A stretch of DNA of 64,000 nt from Denitrificimonas caeni DSM 24390 (GCF_000421765.1 NZ_ATXQ01000007.1:1-64000), one strand, 5' to 3'. Positions 36,201-45,904 are shown, counted from the stretch's first letter. The notes: a model not told the origin generated them from the letters alone. Numbers and translations: made by a program.

Positions 36201-37649
36201 ATGCTATTAAGCGACCCTACTCTTTTGCGCCAACAGGCATTTATTGCCGGTCAGTGGTGCACAGCAGACTCTCAACAAACTTTGGCTATACATAATCCTG
36301 CCAATGCTGAGTTACTTGGCTCTGTGCCAAAAATGGGTGCAGCAGAAAGCGCGCGGGCGATTGCCGCAGCACAGGCAGCGCTACCTGAATGGCGCGAGAA
36401 AACAGCAGCGCAGCGCGGACAGATCCTGCGGCGTTGGTTTGAGCTAATGCTTGAAAACCAAGATGATTTAGCTCTGTTAATGACCCTTGAGCAAGGCAAA
36501 CCGTTAGCCGAAGCGCGCGGTGAGATTGTTTATGCCGCTTCTTTTATCGAGTGGTTCGCCGAGGAAGGTAAACGTGCTTATGGCGATAGCATTCCCAGCC
36601 CTACCAGTAGCTCGCGCTTGCTGGTGATTAAACAACCCATTGGTGTGTGCGCGGCCATTACCCCATGGAACTTCCCCGCTGCGATGATCACCCGTAAAGC
36701 CGGTGCTGCTTTGGCGGCGGGTTGTACGATGGTGATTAAACCAGCCTCAGCTACGCCATTCAGTGCGCTGGCATTGATGGTATTGGCGCAGCGCGCAGGG
36801 ATTCCTGCAGGAGTTTTATCAGTCATTACCGGTAGCGCTAAAGAGATTGGTGACGAGTTCACCAGCAACCCATTGGTGCGCAAGCTATCCTTTACTGGCT
36901 CCACCGAAGTAGGTCGCCATTTGCTGCAACAATGCGCGCACGACATCAAAAAAGTCTCTTTAGAGTTGGGCGGTAATGCGCCGTTTATCGTGTTTGCTGA
37001 TGCCGATTTAGATGCAGCTGTCGCGGGCGCTATTACAGCGAAGTTTCGCAATGCCGGACAAACTTGTGTCTGCGTTAACCGTTTCTATGTGCAAGATGAG
37101 GTGTACGATGATTTTGCCCAGCGCTTCACCGCAGCCGTCCAACAATTACGCATCGGCGATGGCCGTGCAGAGGGCGTCACTATTGGCCCACTGATTGATC
37201 AAGCCGCTGTGGATAAAGCGCAAGCCCATATTGCTGACGCACTCAGCTTAGGTGCATCTTTGCAGACTGGCGGTAAAGTCACTGAAGGTACTTTTTTCCA
37301 GCCTACTCTACTCACCGATGTGCCACAGCATGCCCTGTTGGCGCGCGAAGAAACTTTTGGGCCAGTCGCAGCACTGATGCGTTTTAACGATGAGCAACAG
37401 GCGATACAACTGGCCAATGACACCGAGTTTGGTTTAGCTGCATATTTTTACAGCCGTGATATTGGTCGCTGTTTCCGTGTTGCGGAAGCCTTGGAATACG
37501 GCATGGTTGGCGTTAATACTGGAGCAATCTCCAACGAAGTCGCACCCTTTGGCGGCGTAAAAGCCTCTGGTCTTGGGCGCGAAGGTTCTAAATATGGGTT
37601 GGATGAGTACTTAGAAGTTAAATATATAAACTTTGGCGGGATCAGTTAA
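36201..37649 (+). CDS. gabD: Succinate-semialdehyde dehydrogenase (NADP+)
   Basis: The 482-residue aldehyde dehydrogenase converts succinate semialdehyde to succinate in GABA degradation. Catalytic features are TPWNFPAAMITRK with the general binding Lys, FTGSTEVGR (cofactor loop), SLELGGNAPFIVF with the catalytic Glu (about 254), and NAGQTCVCVNRFY with the nucleophile Cys (about 288). The SSADH signature GQTCVCxNR and the total length match GabD. An AGGAGG-like site (GGAGGCC) precedes the ATG. gabT does not follow; the next gene, a sirtuin, is convergent. Confidence 0.92.
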   Translation: MLLSDPTLLRQQAFIAGQWCTADSQQTLAIHNPANAELLGSVPKMGAAESARAIAAAQAALPEWREKTAAQRGQILRRWFELMLENQDDLALLMTLEQGKPLAEARGEIVYAASFIEWFAEEGKRAYGDSIPSPTSSSRLLVIKQPIGVCAAITPWNFPAAMITRKAGAALAAGCTMVIKPASATPFSALALMVLAQRAGIPAGVLSVITGSAKEIGDEFTSNPLVRKLSFTGSTEVGRHLLQQCAHDIKKVSLELGGNAPFIVFADADLDAAVAGAITAKFRNAGQTCVCVNRFYVQDEVYDDFAQRFTAAVQQLRIGDGRAEGVTIGPLIDQAAVDKAQAHIADALSLGASLQTGGKVTEGTFFQPTLLTDVPQHALLAREETFGPVAALMRFNDEQQAIQLANDTEFGLAAYFYSRDIGRCFRVAEALEYGMVGVNTGAISNEVAPFGGVKASGLGREGSKYGLDEYLEVKYINFGGIS

Positions 37650-37708
37650 CGGCAAACCCATCAGCCGCCCTGCTCAGCAGGCGGCGGCTGACTTTAGTTT
37701 TGAGCCAC

Positions 37709-38467
37709 TTAATCCGTTAGCAATAACGGCAAAATATGCCCTGCCGCGCCGACTAAGCTCAGTTCGCGAGGATGTTGGCAGTCCACCGGTTCAGGATTGA
37801 TATGCGCAACCCAAGCGCCGCTGCGTAACGCCAATTGCGGAATTTGCGCAGCCGGTTGCACCACGCCTGAAGTGCCAATCGACAGCAAGACATCACAATT
37901 TTCTGCAGCTGTAAAAGCCGCTTCCATCTCGGCTTGCGGTAAAGCCTCACCAAACCAGACCACACCCGGGCGAATCATGCCTTGGCAATCCGGGCACAGT
38001 GGCGGCGGCAGCGCTTGCTCATGAGTCATAGCGGGTGGCTCAGCTAAGGTGTAGGGTTTGGCACAGTTAAAACAGCGCGGCTTAAAAATACTGCCATGCA
38101 GATGTAAAACCTCGCCACTACCGGCTCTTTCATGCAAGTCATCAACGTTTTGGGTAATCACTGTGAGCTTTGGCACCTGCTCTGCCAACTTAACAATGGC
38201 TTGATGAGCAGAATTAGGCTGCGCCTTTAACAATAACTGGCGTCGCCACTCATACCAGCCCCAAACCAGCTCTGGATCAGCAAGAAAAGCTTCAGGTGTG
38301 GCCAACTGCATCGGATCAAAGCGTGCCCATAATCCGCTCAATGCATCACGAAAGGTGCTGACACCGCTTTCTGCGGAGACGCCCGCACCGGTAAACACAA
38401 CCACATGCTTAGCGTTATCCAGTGCCTTGATCAATTCACTGGAAATTTGAACTAACTCTCTGTGCAT
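37709..38467 (-). CDS. cobB: SIR2-family NAD-dependent protein deacylase
   Basis: The sirtuin of about 252 residues has the NAD-binding motifs FTGAGVSAESGVSTFRD and TQNVDDLHERAGS, the catalytic His in VLHLHGSIF, and a four-Cys zinc site (CFNC ... CPDC). Later motifs are RPGVVWFGEALP and SIGTSGVVQPAAQIP. The Y and R in GWYEWRRQL are the residues that select desuccinylase activity in class III sirtuins, so it may remove succinyl as well as acetyl groups. I prefer the internal ATG at 38467 because GGAG lies seven bases before it; the frame also opens four codons earlier. It is convergent with gabD. Confidence 0.9.
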   Translation of the reverse strand: MHRELVQISSELIKALDNAKHVVVFTGAGVSAESGVSTFRDALSGLWARFDPMQLATPEAFLADPELVWGWYEWRRQLLLKAQPNSAHQAIVKLAEQVPKLTVITQNVDDLHERAGSGEVLHLHGSIFKPRCFNCAKPYTLAEPPAMTHEQALPPPLCPDCQGMIRPGVVWFGEALPQAEMEAAFTAAENCDVLLSIGTSGVVQPAAQIPQLALRSGAWVAHINPEPVDCQHPRELSLVGAAGHILPLLLTD

Positions 38468-38663
38468 AACATGCTCCATAAAAGCTCAGATTAGCCAAGA
38501 CTAGCAGCCAGCGTACTTTTTATGACCAGAGAGTGCTGCAAAAATATCTGTAAACAGCATAGCCTTAGCGCTAAATAACCTCCAAAATAGCTGTCCTCTG
38601 GCACAGCTTAACAGCCTGCTCACGACTTACCTTTCCGCTCGACCCCATTTCATAGGCTGCTAC

Positions 38664-40595
38664 GTGCTCAACTTTTATTCTGCTCGCGTTCTTTTTATCA
38701 CCACTCTTAGCTTTATTTTCCTCAGCGGTTGTGCGGGAGTAAAAAGCGTATCGGTCAGCACCAATGATTATATGTCGCAACGCCGTGGTGATATTTTAAC
38801 CACTGGCGAGATGAGTTCTGCCGTCGGTGTCGCCTTACAAGTCGTCGGCATTAACGAAAAGCAATGCCGCGCTGCAGCGCAACAATGCCGCGACCAAGTC
38901 GCCGACAATATCGGGATTGATGATGAGCAACGCATGTCCGCTTTGGCCGAGCTCTGGCTGCAAGAAGCGCTGTCCATGGATCAGAAAATCAATGAAGGCA
39001 TTCTTTCTGAAGACGTACTCAATGCCTACTTAGAAAGTGCCCGTCATGCTTACGCCTATTTATTTTTAACCGCGCGCTCACCCAGCGAACGCGCTCTAGA
39101 AGATCGCCAAACACAAGTGCGTGATTACTACAATTTTGCCGTGCAGCAAACGGTGACGCGTGCGTTTAATCAACACCACAAAAATTTACTAAACAGCATT
39201 GATGCGCAAGGTTTGTTCACCGTAGAGTCAAAGCAATGGACGATTAAAGGTCAGCTTAATGAAGTGCGCCTGGCAGAGCGTCAGCAAATACCAGAACAAC
39301 TCATTCCAGCTTCATCCCTGACTTTCAAAGGTCTGCGTAACCAGTACCGTCGTGACGGTATCGGTGCTGAGTTGGTCGCAGTCACTGCCAAGCGTGTAGT
39401 CAATAAAAACAGCAAAGAAGAAGTATTTAGCGAAACACCTTTTCCAGCCATTACTGCAGTGCTGCGTTTTCCTGGTGATACCCTACAAGAAGTGCTGGAC
39501 ACTCAAAGTGTTGAATTACTGGGTTTTGACCCCTACAAACGTGACAGCGTCCGCTTAGCCGGTACACAGGTACCGTTAGCCGCCAACTTCACTTCAGGCT
39601 ATGGCTTATGGCTGGCACGTTCGGGCTTTGCTCGTCAGTCGCTGCTGACCTTGATTGGCCGCGGTGAAGTCCTAGAAAAACCTCGTGTGTATTTAATGCA
39701 GCCTTATGACCCCAAGCGCAGAGTGATCATTATGTTGCATGGCTTAGCCAGTAGCCCAGAAGCATGGATTAATGTCGCCAACGAAGTGCTGGGTGATGAA
39801 GTGCTGCGTAAGAACTTCCAAGTTTGGCAAGTCTATTATCCAACCAACGCACCGTTGGCGTTCAATCAGCATGAGATCCGTAAAGCCATTAAAGAGACCT
39901 TAAAAGCTTTCGACCCAGAAGGTCAGAACCGTGCCTCACAAGATGTGGTGTTAATCGGACACAGCATGGGTGGCGTTTTAGCACGCTTACTGGTTTCCGA
40001 ATCAGGTGATCGCTTCTGGGAGCCGATTGTCAAAACTTACGAATTAGAAGGTAAGCGCAAAGAAGCTGCCCGGAAAAAACTACGTAACTATGCCTGGTTT
40101 AAACCCATGCCAGAAGTGAGTCGCGCCGTATTTATTGCGGCTCCGCACCGCGGCACACCTTTTGCTGAAAACCGCTTCTCACGTTGGGCAGCGGGCGTCG
40201 TTAAACTGCCGGTCTCAATGCTCGGTCGTATCTCAGAAATCGCGCAACTCTTAGTTGATCCGAGTTCTGCCAACGCAGCGCCGTTGACACGGCCACTCAA
40301 CAGCATTTCTAATCTAAGTAACCAAGACCCGTTCGTGCGTCTCGCCGCCGACCTGCCGATTGCCGACCGAGTGCCCTATCACTCGATTATTGGTAATAAC
40401 ACCCCAGAGCTCAGTTTAGATTTATCCAGCGACGGTGTTGTGCCTTACAACAGTTCACACTTAGCCGGCGCACAATCCGAAAAAGTGATCCGCTCATGGC
40501 ACAGCGTGCAAGAAACACCGGAAGCAATTGTTGAGGTGAGGCGCATCCTGCATACACATTTACAAGAAACGAATGGAGTTTCGTATGTCAATTAA
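38664..40595 (+). CDS. Alpha/beta-hydrolase (lipase-like) lipoprotein
   Basis: The 643-residue protein has a lipoprotein signal (FIFLSGCAG, lipidated Cys at about 23). A mostly helical N-terminal region of about 330 residues is followed by an alpha/beta-hydrolase domain. The hydrolase has IIMLHGLASSPEAWINV (oxyanion region, about 360), VLIGHSMGGVLARL with the nucleophile Ser (about 435), and a late acid/His region (LDLSSDGVVPYNSSHL). It probably acts on lipids at the outer membrane. The 3' end overlaps the next gene by 11 bases, so the two are coupled. Substrate unknown. Confidence 0.8.
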   Translation: MLNFYSARVLFITTLSFIFLSGCAGVKSVSVSTNDYMSQRRGDILTTGEMSSAVGVALQVVGINEKQCRAAAQQCRDQVADNIGIDDEQRMSALAELWLQEALSMDQKINEGILSEDVLNAYLESARHAYAYLFLTARSPSERALEDRQTQVRDYYNFAVQQTVTRAFNQHHKNLLNSIDAQGLFTVESKQWTIKGQLNEVRLAERQQIPEQLIPASSLTFKGLRNQYRRDGIGAELVAVTAKRVVNKNSKEEVFSETPFPAITAVLRFPGDTLQEVLDTQSVELLGFDPYKRDSVRLAGTQVPLAANFTSGYGLWLARSGFARQSLLTLIGRGEVLEKPRVYLMQPYDPKRRVIIMLHGLASSPEAWINVANEVLGDEVLRKNFQVWQVYYPTNAPLAFNQHEIRKAIKETLKAFDPEGQNRASQDVVLIGHSMGGVLARLLVSESGDRFWEPIVKTYELEGKRKEAARKKLRNYAWFKPMPEVSRAVFIAAPHRGTPFAENRFSRWAAGVVKLPVSMLGRISEIAQLLVDPSSANAAPLTRPLNSISNLSNQDPFVRLAADLPIADRVPYHSIIGNNTPELSLDLSSDGVVPYNSSHLAGAQSEKVIRSWHSVQETPEAIVEVRRILHTHLQETNGVSYVN

Positions 40596-41595
40596 CCCGC
40601 GTTCAATGTTGACAGTCTGCCTGCAAGTATTGCTCTCGCTGGTCATTCTTTTAGCTTCGATATGGGCATGTTTAGCTCTTTACTATCAATTACCGCTGGA
40701 TATGCCATGGCGTGTTGTTGGCATATTGCTATGGGGCAGTCTCTGTCTGTTTACTTTGGTGCGCTTATGGCGCCGTAGCATCTGGAAAGGCTTATTAATC
40801 TACCTAGTGCTGCATGGCGCGCTGCTGGTTTGGTGGAACAACTTGATCCCTAGCAACAATCATCAATGGGAAGAAGACGTCGCACAGATGACCTCAGGCA
40901 GTATCGAAGGCGATCAGGTCACGCTGTTTAATGTGCGCAACTTTGACTGGCATTCAGAAACTGAGTACACCCCGCGCTGGGAAACCCGTGAGTATGACTT
41001 AAGCAAACTCACCTCAGTGGACATGCTGACCTCACATTGGGGCATGGACGCGATTGCCCACGTTCTCGTCTCATTCGGCTTTGATGACGGCCAGTTCGTT
41101 ACTTTTTCGGTGGAGATTCGCAAAAAGAAAGGTCAGCAGTTTTCTGAAATCGCCGGATTTTTCAAACAATATGAACTCAGTATTCTCGCCACCGACGAGC
41201 GCGATGCGATTGGCGTTCGCCCTAATGTGCGCGGTGAAGATACCTTTTTGTACCGCATTGATATGCCCGCTGACATTCGTAAAAAGCTGTTTTTATCCTA
41301 TATTGAGCAAGCCAATCAACTGATCGAGCAACCGCGTTTTTACAATACTGTCACTGCCAACTGCACCACTTTGGTGTTCGGCATGATGCAGCATATCAGT
41401 GGCGGTTTGCCGCTGGATGCGCGTTTACTTTTGACCGGTTACCTACCCAGTTACGTCCAAGAGCTTAATGGCCTCACCGATGGTTTTGATTTGGCGCAAT
41501 TGCGTAGTGCTGGACGTATTACCGAGCGCTCAAAACAGGCAGGACAGAGTTCCAATTACTCAAAAATCATTCGCCAAGGCGTTCCTGGCTGGTAA
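40585..41595 (+). CDS. DUF4105 family membrane protein
   Basis: The 336-residue protein is read from the ATG at 40585, which is preceded by GGAG at seven bases; a frame four codons longer is less likely. It has three hydrophobic helices in the first 80 residues, then a large outward domain with the DUF4105 features SHWGMDAIAHVLVSFGF, EIRKKKGQQFSEI, LYRIDMP and FYNTVTANCTTLVFG. The Cys in TANCTT and the His residues resemble the active centre of papain-like NlpC/LRAT relatives. The overlap with the upstream lipase-like lipoprotein suggests that both act on envelope lipids. No function is established for the family. Confidence 0.78.
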   Translation: MSINPRSMLTVCLQVLLSLVILLASIWACLALYYQLPLDMPWRVVGILLWGSLCLFTLVRLWRRSIWKGLLIYLVLHGALLVWWNNLIPSNNHQWEEDVAQMTSGSIEGDQVTLFNVRNFDWHSETEYTPRWETREYDLSKLTSVDMLTSHWGMDAIAHVLVSFGFDDGQFVTFSVEIRKKKGQQFSEIAGFFKQYELSILATDERDAIGVRPNVRGEDTFLYRIDMPADIRKKLFLSYIEQANQLIEQPRFYNTVTANCTTLVFGMMQHISGGLPLDARLLLTGYLPSYVQELNGLTDGFDLAQLRSAGRITERSKQAGQSSNYSKIIRQGVPGW

Positions 41596-41928
41596 TTGAA
41601 AAACACAAAGTGGTAAAAAAATACCATTTTTAGTGAATTTCTGCTGAGTAATTAGCCTGCTAAGTATATTTTTACGGCGTTTTAAGTTCAAAAAACGCCT
41701 TTTAACGCAAAAATCAAAAATAATTAAAATATTTTTCTAGGCGCTTTTAGCCCAATTTCTCTATTGCCGTTTCGCAGTGCTATAGCTTGCCGAAACAGCA
41801 ATTTCCACTGCTCAAAAAATAGCCTTTTCAGCCCTCTTTCCAGTGATTTCCATGCCCATGCACGGTTGTTATTATTTTTTTAGCTGCCTACTCTAAAAAG
41901 GCTCAACCAATAACCACAAGGATTTATT
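41596..41928. promoter_or_regulatory. Intergenic region upstream of the ectoine operon
   Basis: This 333-bp AT-rich region follows the DUF4105 gene. It begins with a small stem (TGGTA AAAAAA TACCA, about 41611-41626) and a strong terminator at 41676-41703, so ectA must be transcribed from the roughly 220 bases after that. I see no clear sigma-70 boxes. Ectoine operons are normally osmotically induced. Confidence 0.5.
41676..41703 (+). terminator. Intrinsic terminator after the DUF4105 gene
   Basis: GGCGTTTT AAGTTCAA AAAACGCC is followed by TTTT, a perfect 8-bp stem with a T run. It isolates the ectoine operon from upstream transcription. Confidence 0.8.
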
Positions 41929-42447
41929 TTGAGTTTAGCTACCGTCAAATTCCGTCAACCTACTGGCGGTGACGGCCACGCGCTGCATCAACTGGTCGCT
42001 CGCTGCCAGCCCCTAGACACCAATTCGGTGTACTGCAACTTACTTCAGTGCACTGACTTTGCGGATACTGCTATTGCTGCACAAAACGCCGATGGCAACC
42101 TAGTTGGTTTCATTTCCGGCTACCGCCCTCCAGCCCGCCCCGACACTCTTTTCGTCTGGCAAGTTGCTGTAGATAGCAGTATGCGTGGTCAAGGTTTAGC
42201 GCTGCGCATGCTTTTAGCCCTCACTGCACGGGTTGCCGCGCAAGGCGTTCGGTTTATTGAAACCACCATTTCACCGAGCAACGCCGCTTCTCAGGCTTTA
42301 TTTTTAAAAGCCTTTAATCAATTAGGAATCTCTCACAGCACCTCAGTACTGTTCTCGCGCCAGCAGCATTTTGCCGGCCTGCATGAGGACGAAGTGCTGT
42401 ACCGAGCGGGGCCATTGCCTCTCGATTCCGATAAGAAAATATCATAG
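41929..42447 (+). CDS. ectA: L-2,4-diaminobutyrate N-acetyltransferase (ectoine synthesis)
   Basis: The 172-residue GNAT-family enzyme acetylates diaminobutyrate at the gamma position, the second step of ectoine synthesis. It shows FRQPTGGDGHALHQLV at the N-terminus, FVWQVAVDSSMRGQGLALRML (acetyl-CoA loop, about 80-100) and ETTISPSNAASQALF. The start codon is TTG, preceded by AAGGA at a proper distance; no ATG fits the family start. It is the first gene of ectABC-ask, with 8 bp to ectB. Confidence 0.92.
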   Translation: MSLATVKFRQPTGGDGHALHQLVARCQPLDTNSVYCNLLQCTDFADTAIAAQNADGNLVGFISGYRPPARPDTLFVWQVAVDSSMRGQGLALRMLLALTARVAAQGVRFIETTISPSNAASQALFLKAFNQLGISHSTSVLFSRQQHFAGLHEDEVLYRAGPLPLDSDKKIS

Positions 42448-42455
42448 GACTAGAC

Positions 42456-43745
42456 ATGAAACTCTTCGAACAGAATTTCGAACAGAACGAATCTGGCGTA
42501 AGAAGTTATTGCCGCTCATTCCCCGTTATGTTCAAACAAGCACAGGGTGCTGAACTGATAACGACTGACGGTACAGGTTACATCGACTTCTTAGCCGGTG
42601 CCGGTACCCTCAACTACGGCCACAACCACCCTGTGTTGAAAAAAGCTCTAATTGAATACATCGAAAACGATGGCATAGCCCACGGTTTAGATATGTATTC
42701 CGAAGCCAAAGAGCGGTTTTTAGAAACCTTTAACCGCCTGATTTTAACGCCGCGTAAGATGCAAGATTATCTGATCCAGTTTACTGGCCCAACCGGTACT
42801 AACGCGGTTGAAGCAGCCCTAAAACTGGCGCGTAAAGTCACTGGTCGCAACAACATAATCAGCTTTACCAACGGTTTCCATGGTTGCTCGATTGGTGCAT
42901 TAGCCGTTACCGGTAATCAACACCACCGTGGCGCAGCTGGCGTGACTTTGTCTGACGTCAGCCGCATGCCCTACGCCAACTATTTTGGCGATAAGGTCAA
43001 TACCATTGCCATGATGGATAAAATGCTGGCTGACCCAAGCAGCGGTATCGACAAACCCGCTGCCGTAATTGTTGAAGTCGTGCAAGGTGAAGGCGGCCTT
43101 AACGCTGCTTCTGCTGACTGGGTGCGTAAGCTAGAAAAACTCTGCCGCAAGCACGACATGCTATTGATTGTCGATGACATTCAAGCAGGTTGTGGCCGTA
43201 CTGGTACTTTCTTCAGTTTTGAAGAGATGGGTATTAAGCCGGACATGATTACACTATCGAAATCGATCAGTGGTTTTGGTCTACCCTTCGCCATAGTCTT
43301 GCTGCGTGAAAAGCTCGATGAGTGGACGCCAGGTGAGCACAACGGTACTTTCCGTGGCAACAACCATGCCTTTGTCACCGCAGCTGCTGCACTAGAAGAG
43401 TTCTGGCAGGACGATAGCTTCGCCAAAAGCGTGCGTGAGAAAGGCGAAATGATTGCCAAACGCATGCACAAAATCACCCGCCGTCACAGCGAGCACAATT
43501 TGTTCGTTAAAGGTCGCGGCATGATGATTGGTATCAGCTGCGCCAATGGCGAAGTAGCTGCCGAGATCTGCCAGCACGCCTTTAAAAATGGTCTAGTCAT
43601 TGAGACCAGTGGTAACCACAGCCAAGTCGTTAAGTGCTTGTGCCCACTGACTATTACCCATGAGCAAATTAACCAAGCCATGGATATTCTTGATGATGCT
43701 TTTGCTGCGGTATTACCGAGCCAAGCCGCCAATAAAGTTTCATAA
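42456..43745 (+). CDS. ectB: Diaminobutyrate-2-oxoglutarate transaminase (ectoine synthesis)
   Basis: The 429-residue class III PLP aminotransferase converts aspartate semialdehyde to diaminobutyrate with glutamate as donor. Key parts are FVxxxG-type substrate region FLAGAGTLNYGHNHP, GPTGTNAVEAALKLAR (PLP phosphate), DDIQAGCGRTGTFFSFE (PLP ring Asp, about 237), and TLSKSISGFGLP with the Schiff-base Lys at about 268. Full length. The start MKLFEQNFEQNESGVRSYCR is typical of EctB. A 104-bp gap with a hairpin separates it from ectC. Confidence 0.95.
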   Translation: MKLFEQNFEQNESGVRSYCRSFPVMFKQAQGAELITTDGTGYIDFLAGAGTLNYGHNHPVLKKALIEYIENDGIAHGLDMYSEAKERFLETFNRLILTPRKMQDYLIQFTGPTGTNAVEAALKLARKVTGRNNIISFTNGFHGCSIGALAVTGNQHHRGAAGVTLSDVSRMPYANYFGDKVNTIAMMDKMLADPSSGIDKPAAVIVEVVQGEGGLNAASADWVRKLEKLCRKHDMLLIVDDIQAGCGRTGTFFSFEEMGIKPDMITLSKSISGFGLPFAIVLLREKLDEWTPGEHNGTFRGNNHAFVTAAAALEEFWQDDSFAKSVREKGEMIAKRMHKITRRHSEHNLFVKGRGMMIGISCANGEVAAEICQHAFKNGLVIETSGNHSQVVKCLCPLTITHEQINQAMDILDDAFAAVLPSQAANKVS

Positions 43746-43801
43746 GACGCTGCGTCTCTGTTCGCACAGACCCGTATTGAAACTCACTGAATAAAACACT
43801 G

Positions 43802-43830
43802 CCGCCGCTTCGAGTGCATCGAAACGGTGG
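43802..43830 (+). other. Hairpin in the ectB-ectC gap
   Basis: CCGCCG C TTCGA, loop GTGCA, TCGAA A CGGTGG forms an 11-bp stem with one internal mismatch, 20 bases before the ectC ATG and just before its GGAG site. It could stabilise or attenuate the downstream message. There is no T run, so it is not a classical terminator. Confidence 0.5.
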
Positions 43831-43849
43831 TAGTAGTGGAGATTAAAAA

Positions 43850-44230
43850 ATGATTGTTCGTACCCTTAAAGATGCTGAAAACAGCGATCGCCGTGTTGTC
43901 ACAAAAACCTGGGAAAGCACCCGCATGTTGTTGAAAGAAGACAACATGGGTTTCTCGTTTCACATCACCACTATTTATGCCAACACTGAAACTCATATTT
44001 GGTATCAAAACCACCTTGAGTCGGTGTACTGCATGAGCGGTAATGGCGAGATTGAAACCCTAGCAGACGGTAAGGTGTATCCGATCGAAGCTGGTACTTT
44101 ATATATCCTCGATAAGCACGATGAGCATTTATTGCGCGGCGGTAGCGAAGACATGAAAATGGCGTGCGTGTTTAATCCACCGCTAAACGGTAAAGAAGTA
44201 CACGATGAAAACGGTGTTTACCCACTTTAA
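43850..44230 (+). CDS. ectC: L-ectoine synthase
   Basis: The 126-residue cupin closes the ring of N-gamma-acetyl-diaminobutyrate to ectoine. It begins [16 protein letters not shown] and has the family motifs [40 protein letters not shown] with the iron-binding Glu/Tyr/His region, and [12 protein letters not shown]. The length is normal. The GGAG ribosome site lies eight bases before the ATG. It is the third gene of the operon. No ectD hydroxylase gene is present, so the pathway should stop at ectoine. Confidence 0.95.
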   Translation: MIVRTLKDAENSDRRVVTKTWESTRMLLKEDNMGFSFHITTIYANTETHIWYQNHLESVYCMSGNGEIETLADGKVYPIEAGTLYILDKHDEHLLRGGSEDMKMACVFNPPLNGKEVHDENGVYPL

Positions 44231-44304
44231 GCGTCGTTTTCTCTGTACAGCGTGATATTTCTAAGCGGCTCTATAGTCATTCTGACGCCGCTTAATTACA
44301 CTTC

Positions 44305-44342
44305 GAGTGTCCGTGCCACCTGCACGCTTGGTGGCGACACTC
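44305..44342 (+). other. Stable two-part hairpin in the ectC-ask gap
   Basis: GAGTGTC CGT GCCACC ... GGTGGC GACACTC forms two stacked stems (7 and 6 bp) with a three-base bulge and a nine-base loop. A second stem, TAAGCGGC...GCCGCTTA, lies just before it at about 44261-44294. There is no T run after either, so they probably stabilise message ends or lower read-through into ask. Confidence 0.55.
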
Positions 44343-44414
44343 AACAGTGTGAGCCGCGCATCCTGCGCTTGGCTCATCTTTATTGATTAACTTATTTAGA
44401 ACGGACGCACACTC

Positions 44415-45863
44415 ATGCATACCGTAGAGAAAATTGGCGGCACTTCAATGAGCTGCTTTCAGGACGTTTTAGAGAATATTTTCTTAACCGAGCATCCTCA
44501 ACACGGCCTGTACCAACGTATTTTTGTTGTATCTGCCTACAGCGGCATGACCAACCAATTGTTAGAACATAAGAAAACCGGCGAAGCAGGTGTCTATCAG
44601 CGCTTTGCCGAAGCCAGTGGCGAAGAAGCGTGGCAAGAGCCTTTAGAAAAGGTTCGCGAGGCGATGCTGGCAAAAAACGCTGAAATATTCACTGATAAAA
44701 CTCATGCTTTAGAGCAAGCAAATCAGTTTATTAATAGCCGGATTGATGACTGTGCTGAAGTCATGCACAGCTTGCATCAGCTGTGCCATTTCGGCCATTT
44801 CCAGCTCACCGAACACCTAATGAAAGTCCGCGAAATGCTGGCGTCTCTAGGTGAAGCGCACAGTGCTTTTAATACTGTGTTGGCCCTAAAGCTTAAGGGC
44901 ATCAATGCTCGCTTTGCTGATCTGACCGGTTGGCAAGCAGCGACACCGCTGCCTTTTACCGAAATGATCGAGCACCACTTTAAAGGCATCGACTTCAGTA
45001 AAGAGCTGGTGATTGCTCCAGGTTATACCCATTGCACTGAAGGCTTGATGAACACCTTTGATCGCGGCTATACCGAGATCACTTTCGCCCAGATTGCCGC
45101 AGCAACTGGCGCTAAAGAAGCCATCATTCATAAAGAGTTTCACCTCAGCACCGCTGATCCAAATTTGGTTGGCGCGGACAAAGTGGTGACCATCGGCATG
45201 ACCAACTACGACGTAGCCGATCAGCTGTCGAACTTAGGAATGGAAGCCATTCACCCACGTGCGGGTAAAACCTTGCGCCGTGCCGGTGTGCAGTTGCGTA
45301 TTAAGAACGCTTTTGAGCCAGAGCATGCTGGAACCTTAATCAGCCAAGACTATGCCAGCGTAACCCCTCGCGTAGAGATTATTGCCGGCCGTAAAGATAT
45401 GTTCGGTATTGAAGTGTTCGACCAAGAAATGCTCGGTGACATGAGCTACGACACTGAAATCACCAACATTATTAAGCAACTCAAGTTGTATGTGGTGAAC
45501 AAGTCGCGTGATGCCAACAGCATTACTTATTACTGCGCAGGTTCACGCAAGATCATTAATCGTGCCGCACGGATGATTGAAGAGCATTATTCAAGCGCAG
45601 AAGTGACAGTGCATAACGTTGCCATTGTTTCAGCGATTGGCTCGAATATGAAAGTCAAAGGCATTCTGGCGAAAACCGCAACCGCTTTGGCTGATGCAGG
45701 CATCAGTGTGCAAGCGCTGCAGCAGACCATTCGCCAAGTGGAAATGCAGATTACCGTGCAAGAAAGTGACTACGATGCAGCGATTATTGCCTTGCACCGC
45801 GCTTTGATTGAGCCAGAAAACTACACCGATGTGATTGTCTTCCCAGACGCCGCACACGCTTAG
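44415..45863 (+). CDS. ask: Aspartate kinase, ectoine-specific (Ask_Ect)
   Basis: The 482-residue aspartokinase phosphorylates aspartate and feeds ectoine synthesis. It starts HTVEKIGGTSMS, with the KxGGTS ATP site, then RIFVVSAYSGMTNQLLEHKK and later PGYTHCTEGLMNTFDRGYTEITF. Two C-terminal ACT domains follow (about 310-480, containing IVSAIGSNMKVKGILAKTATALADAG). The EHKKTGEAGVYQRFAEASG region matches the special Ask_Ect form found in ectoine operons, which is usually less feedback-sensitive. It is separated from ectC by 184 bp with hairpins, so read-through or a separate promoter is possible. Confidence 0.93.
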   Translation: MHTVEKIGGTSMSCFQDVLENIFLTEHPQHGLYQRIFVVSAYSGMTNQLLEHKKTGEAGVYQRFAEASGEEAWQEPLEKVREAMLAKNAEIFTDKTHALEQANQFINSRIDDCAEVMHSLHQLCHFGHFQLTEHLMKVREMLASLGEAHSAFNTVLALKLKGINARFADLTGWQAATPLPFTEMIEHHFKGIDFSKELVIAPGYTHCTEGLMNTFDRGYTEITFAQIAAATGAKEAIIHKEFHLSTADPNLVGADKVVTIGMTNYDVADQLSNLGMEAIHPRAGKTLRRAGVQLRIKNAFEPEHAGTLISQDYASVTPRVEIIAGRKDMFGIEVFDQEMLGDMSYDTEITNIIKQLKLYVVNKSRDANSITYYCAGSRKIINRAARMIEEHYSSAEVTVHNVAIVSAIGSNMKVKGILAKTATALADAGISVQALQQTIRQVEMQITVQESDYDAAIIALHRALIEPENYTDVIVFPDAAHA

Positions 45864-45904
45864 CCTGTATCCCGCGGCTACAACTGCGGTTACTCGAAGC
45901 TCTA

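Noticed and set aside
38571-38780. 69-codon minus-strand frame overlapping the start of the lipase-like lipoprotein
   Set aside because: It is antisense to the signal peptide region of a well-supported gene and has no family match.
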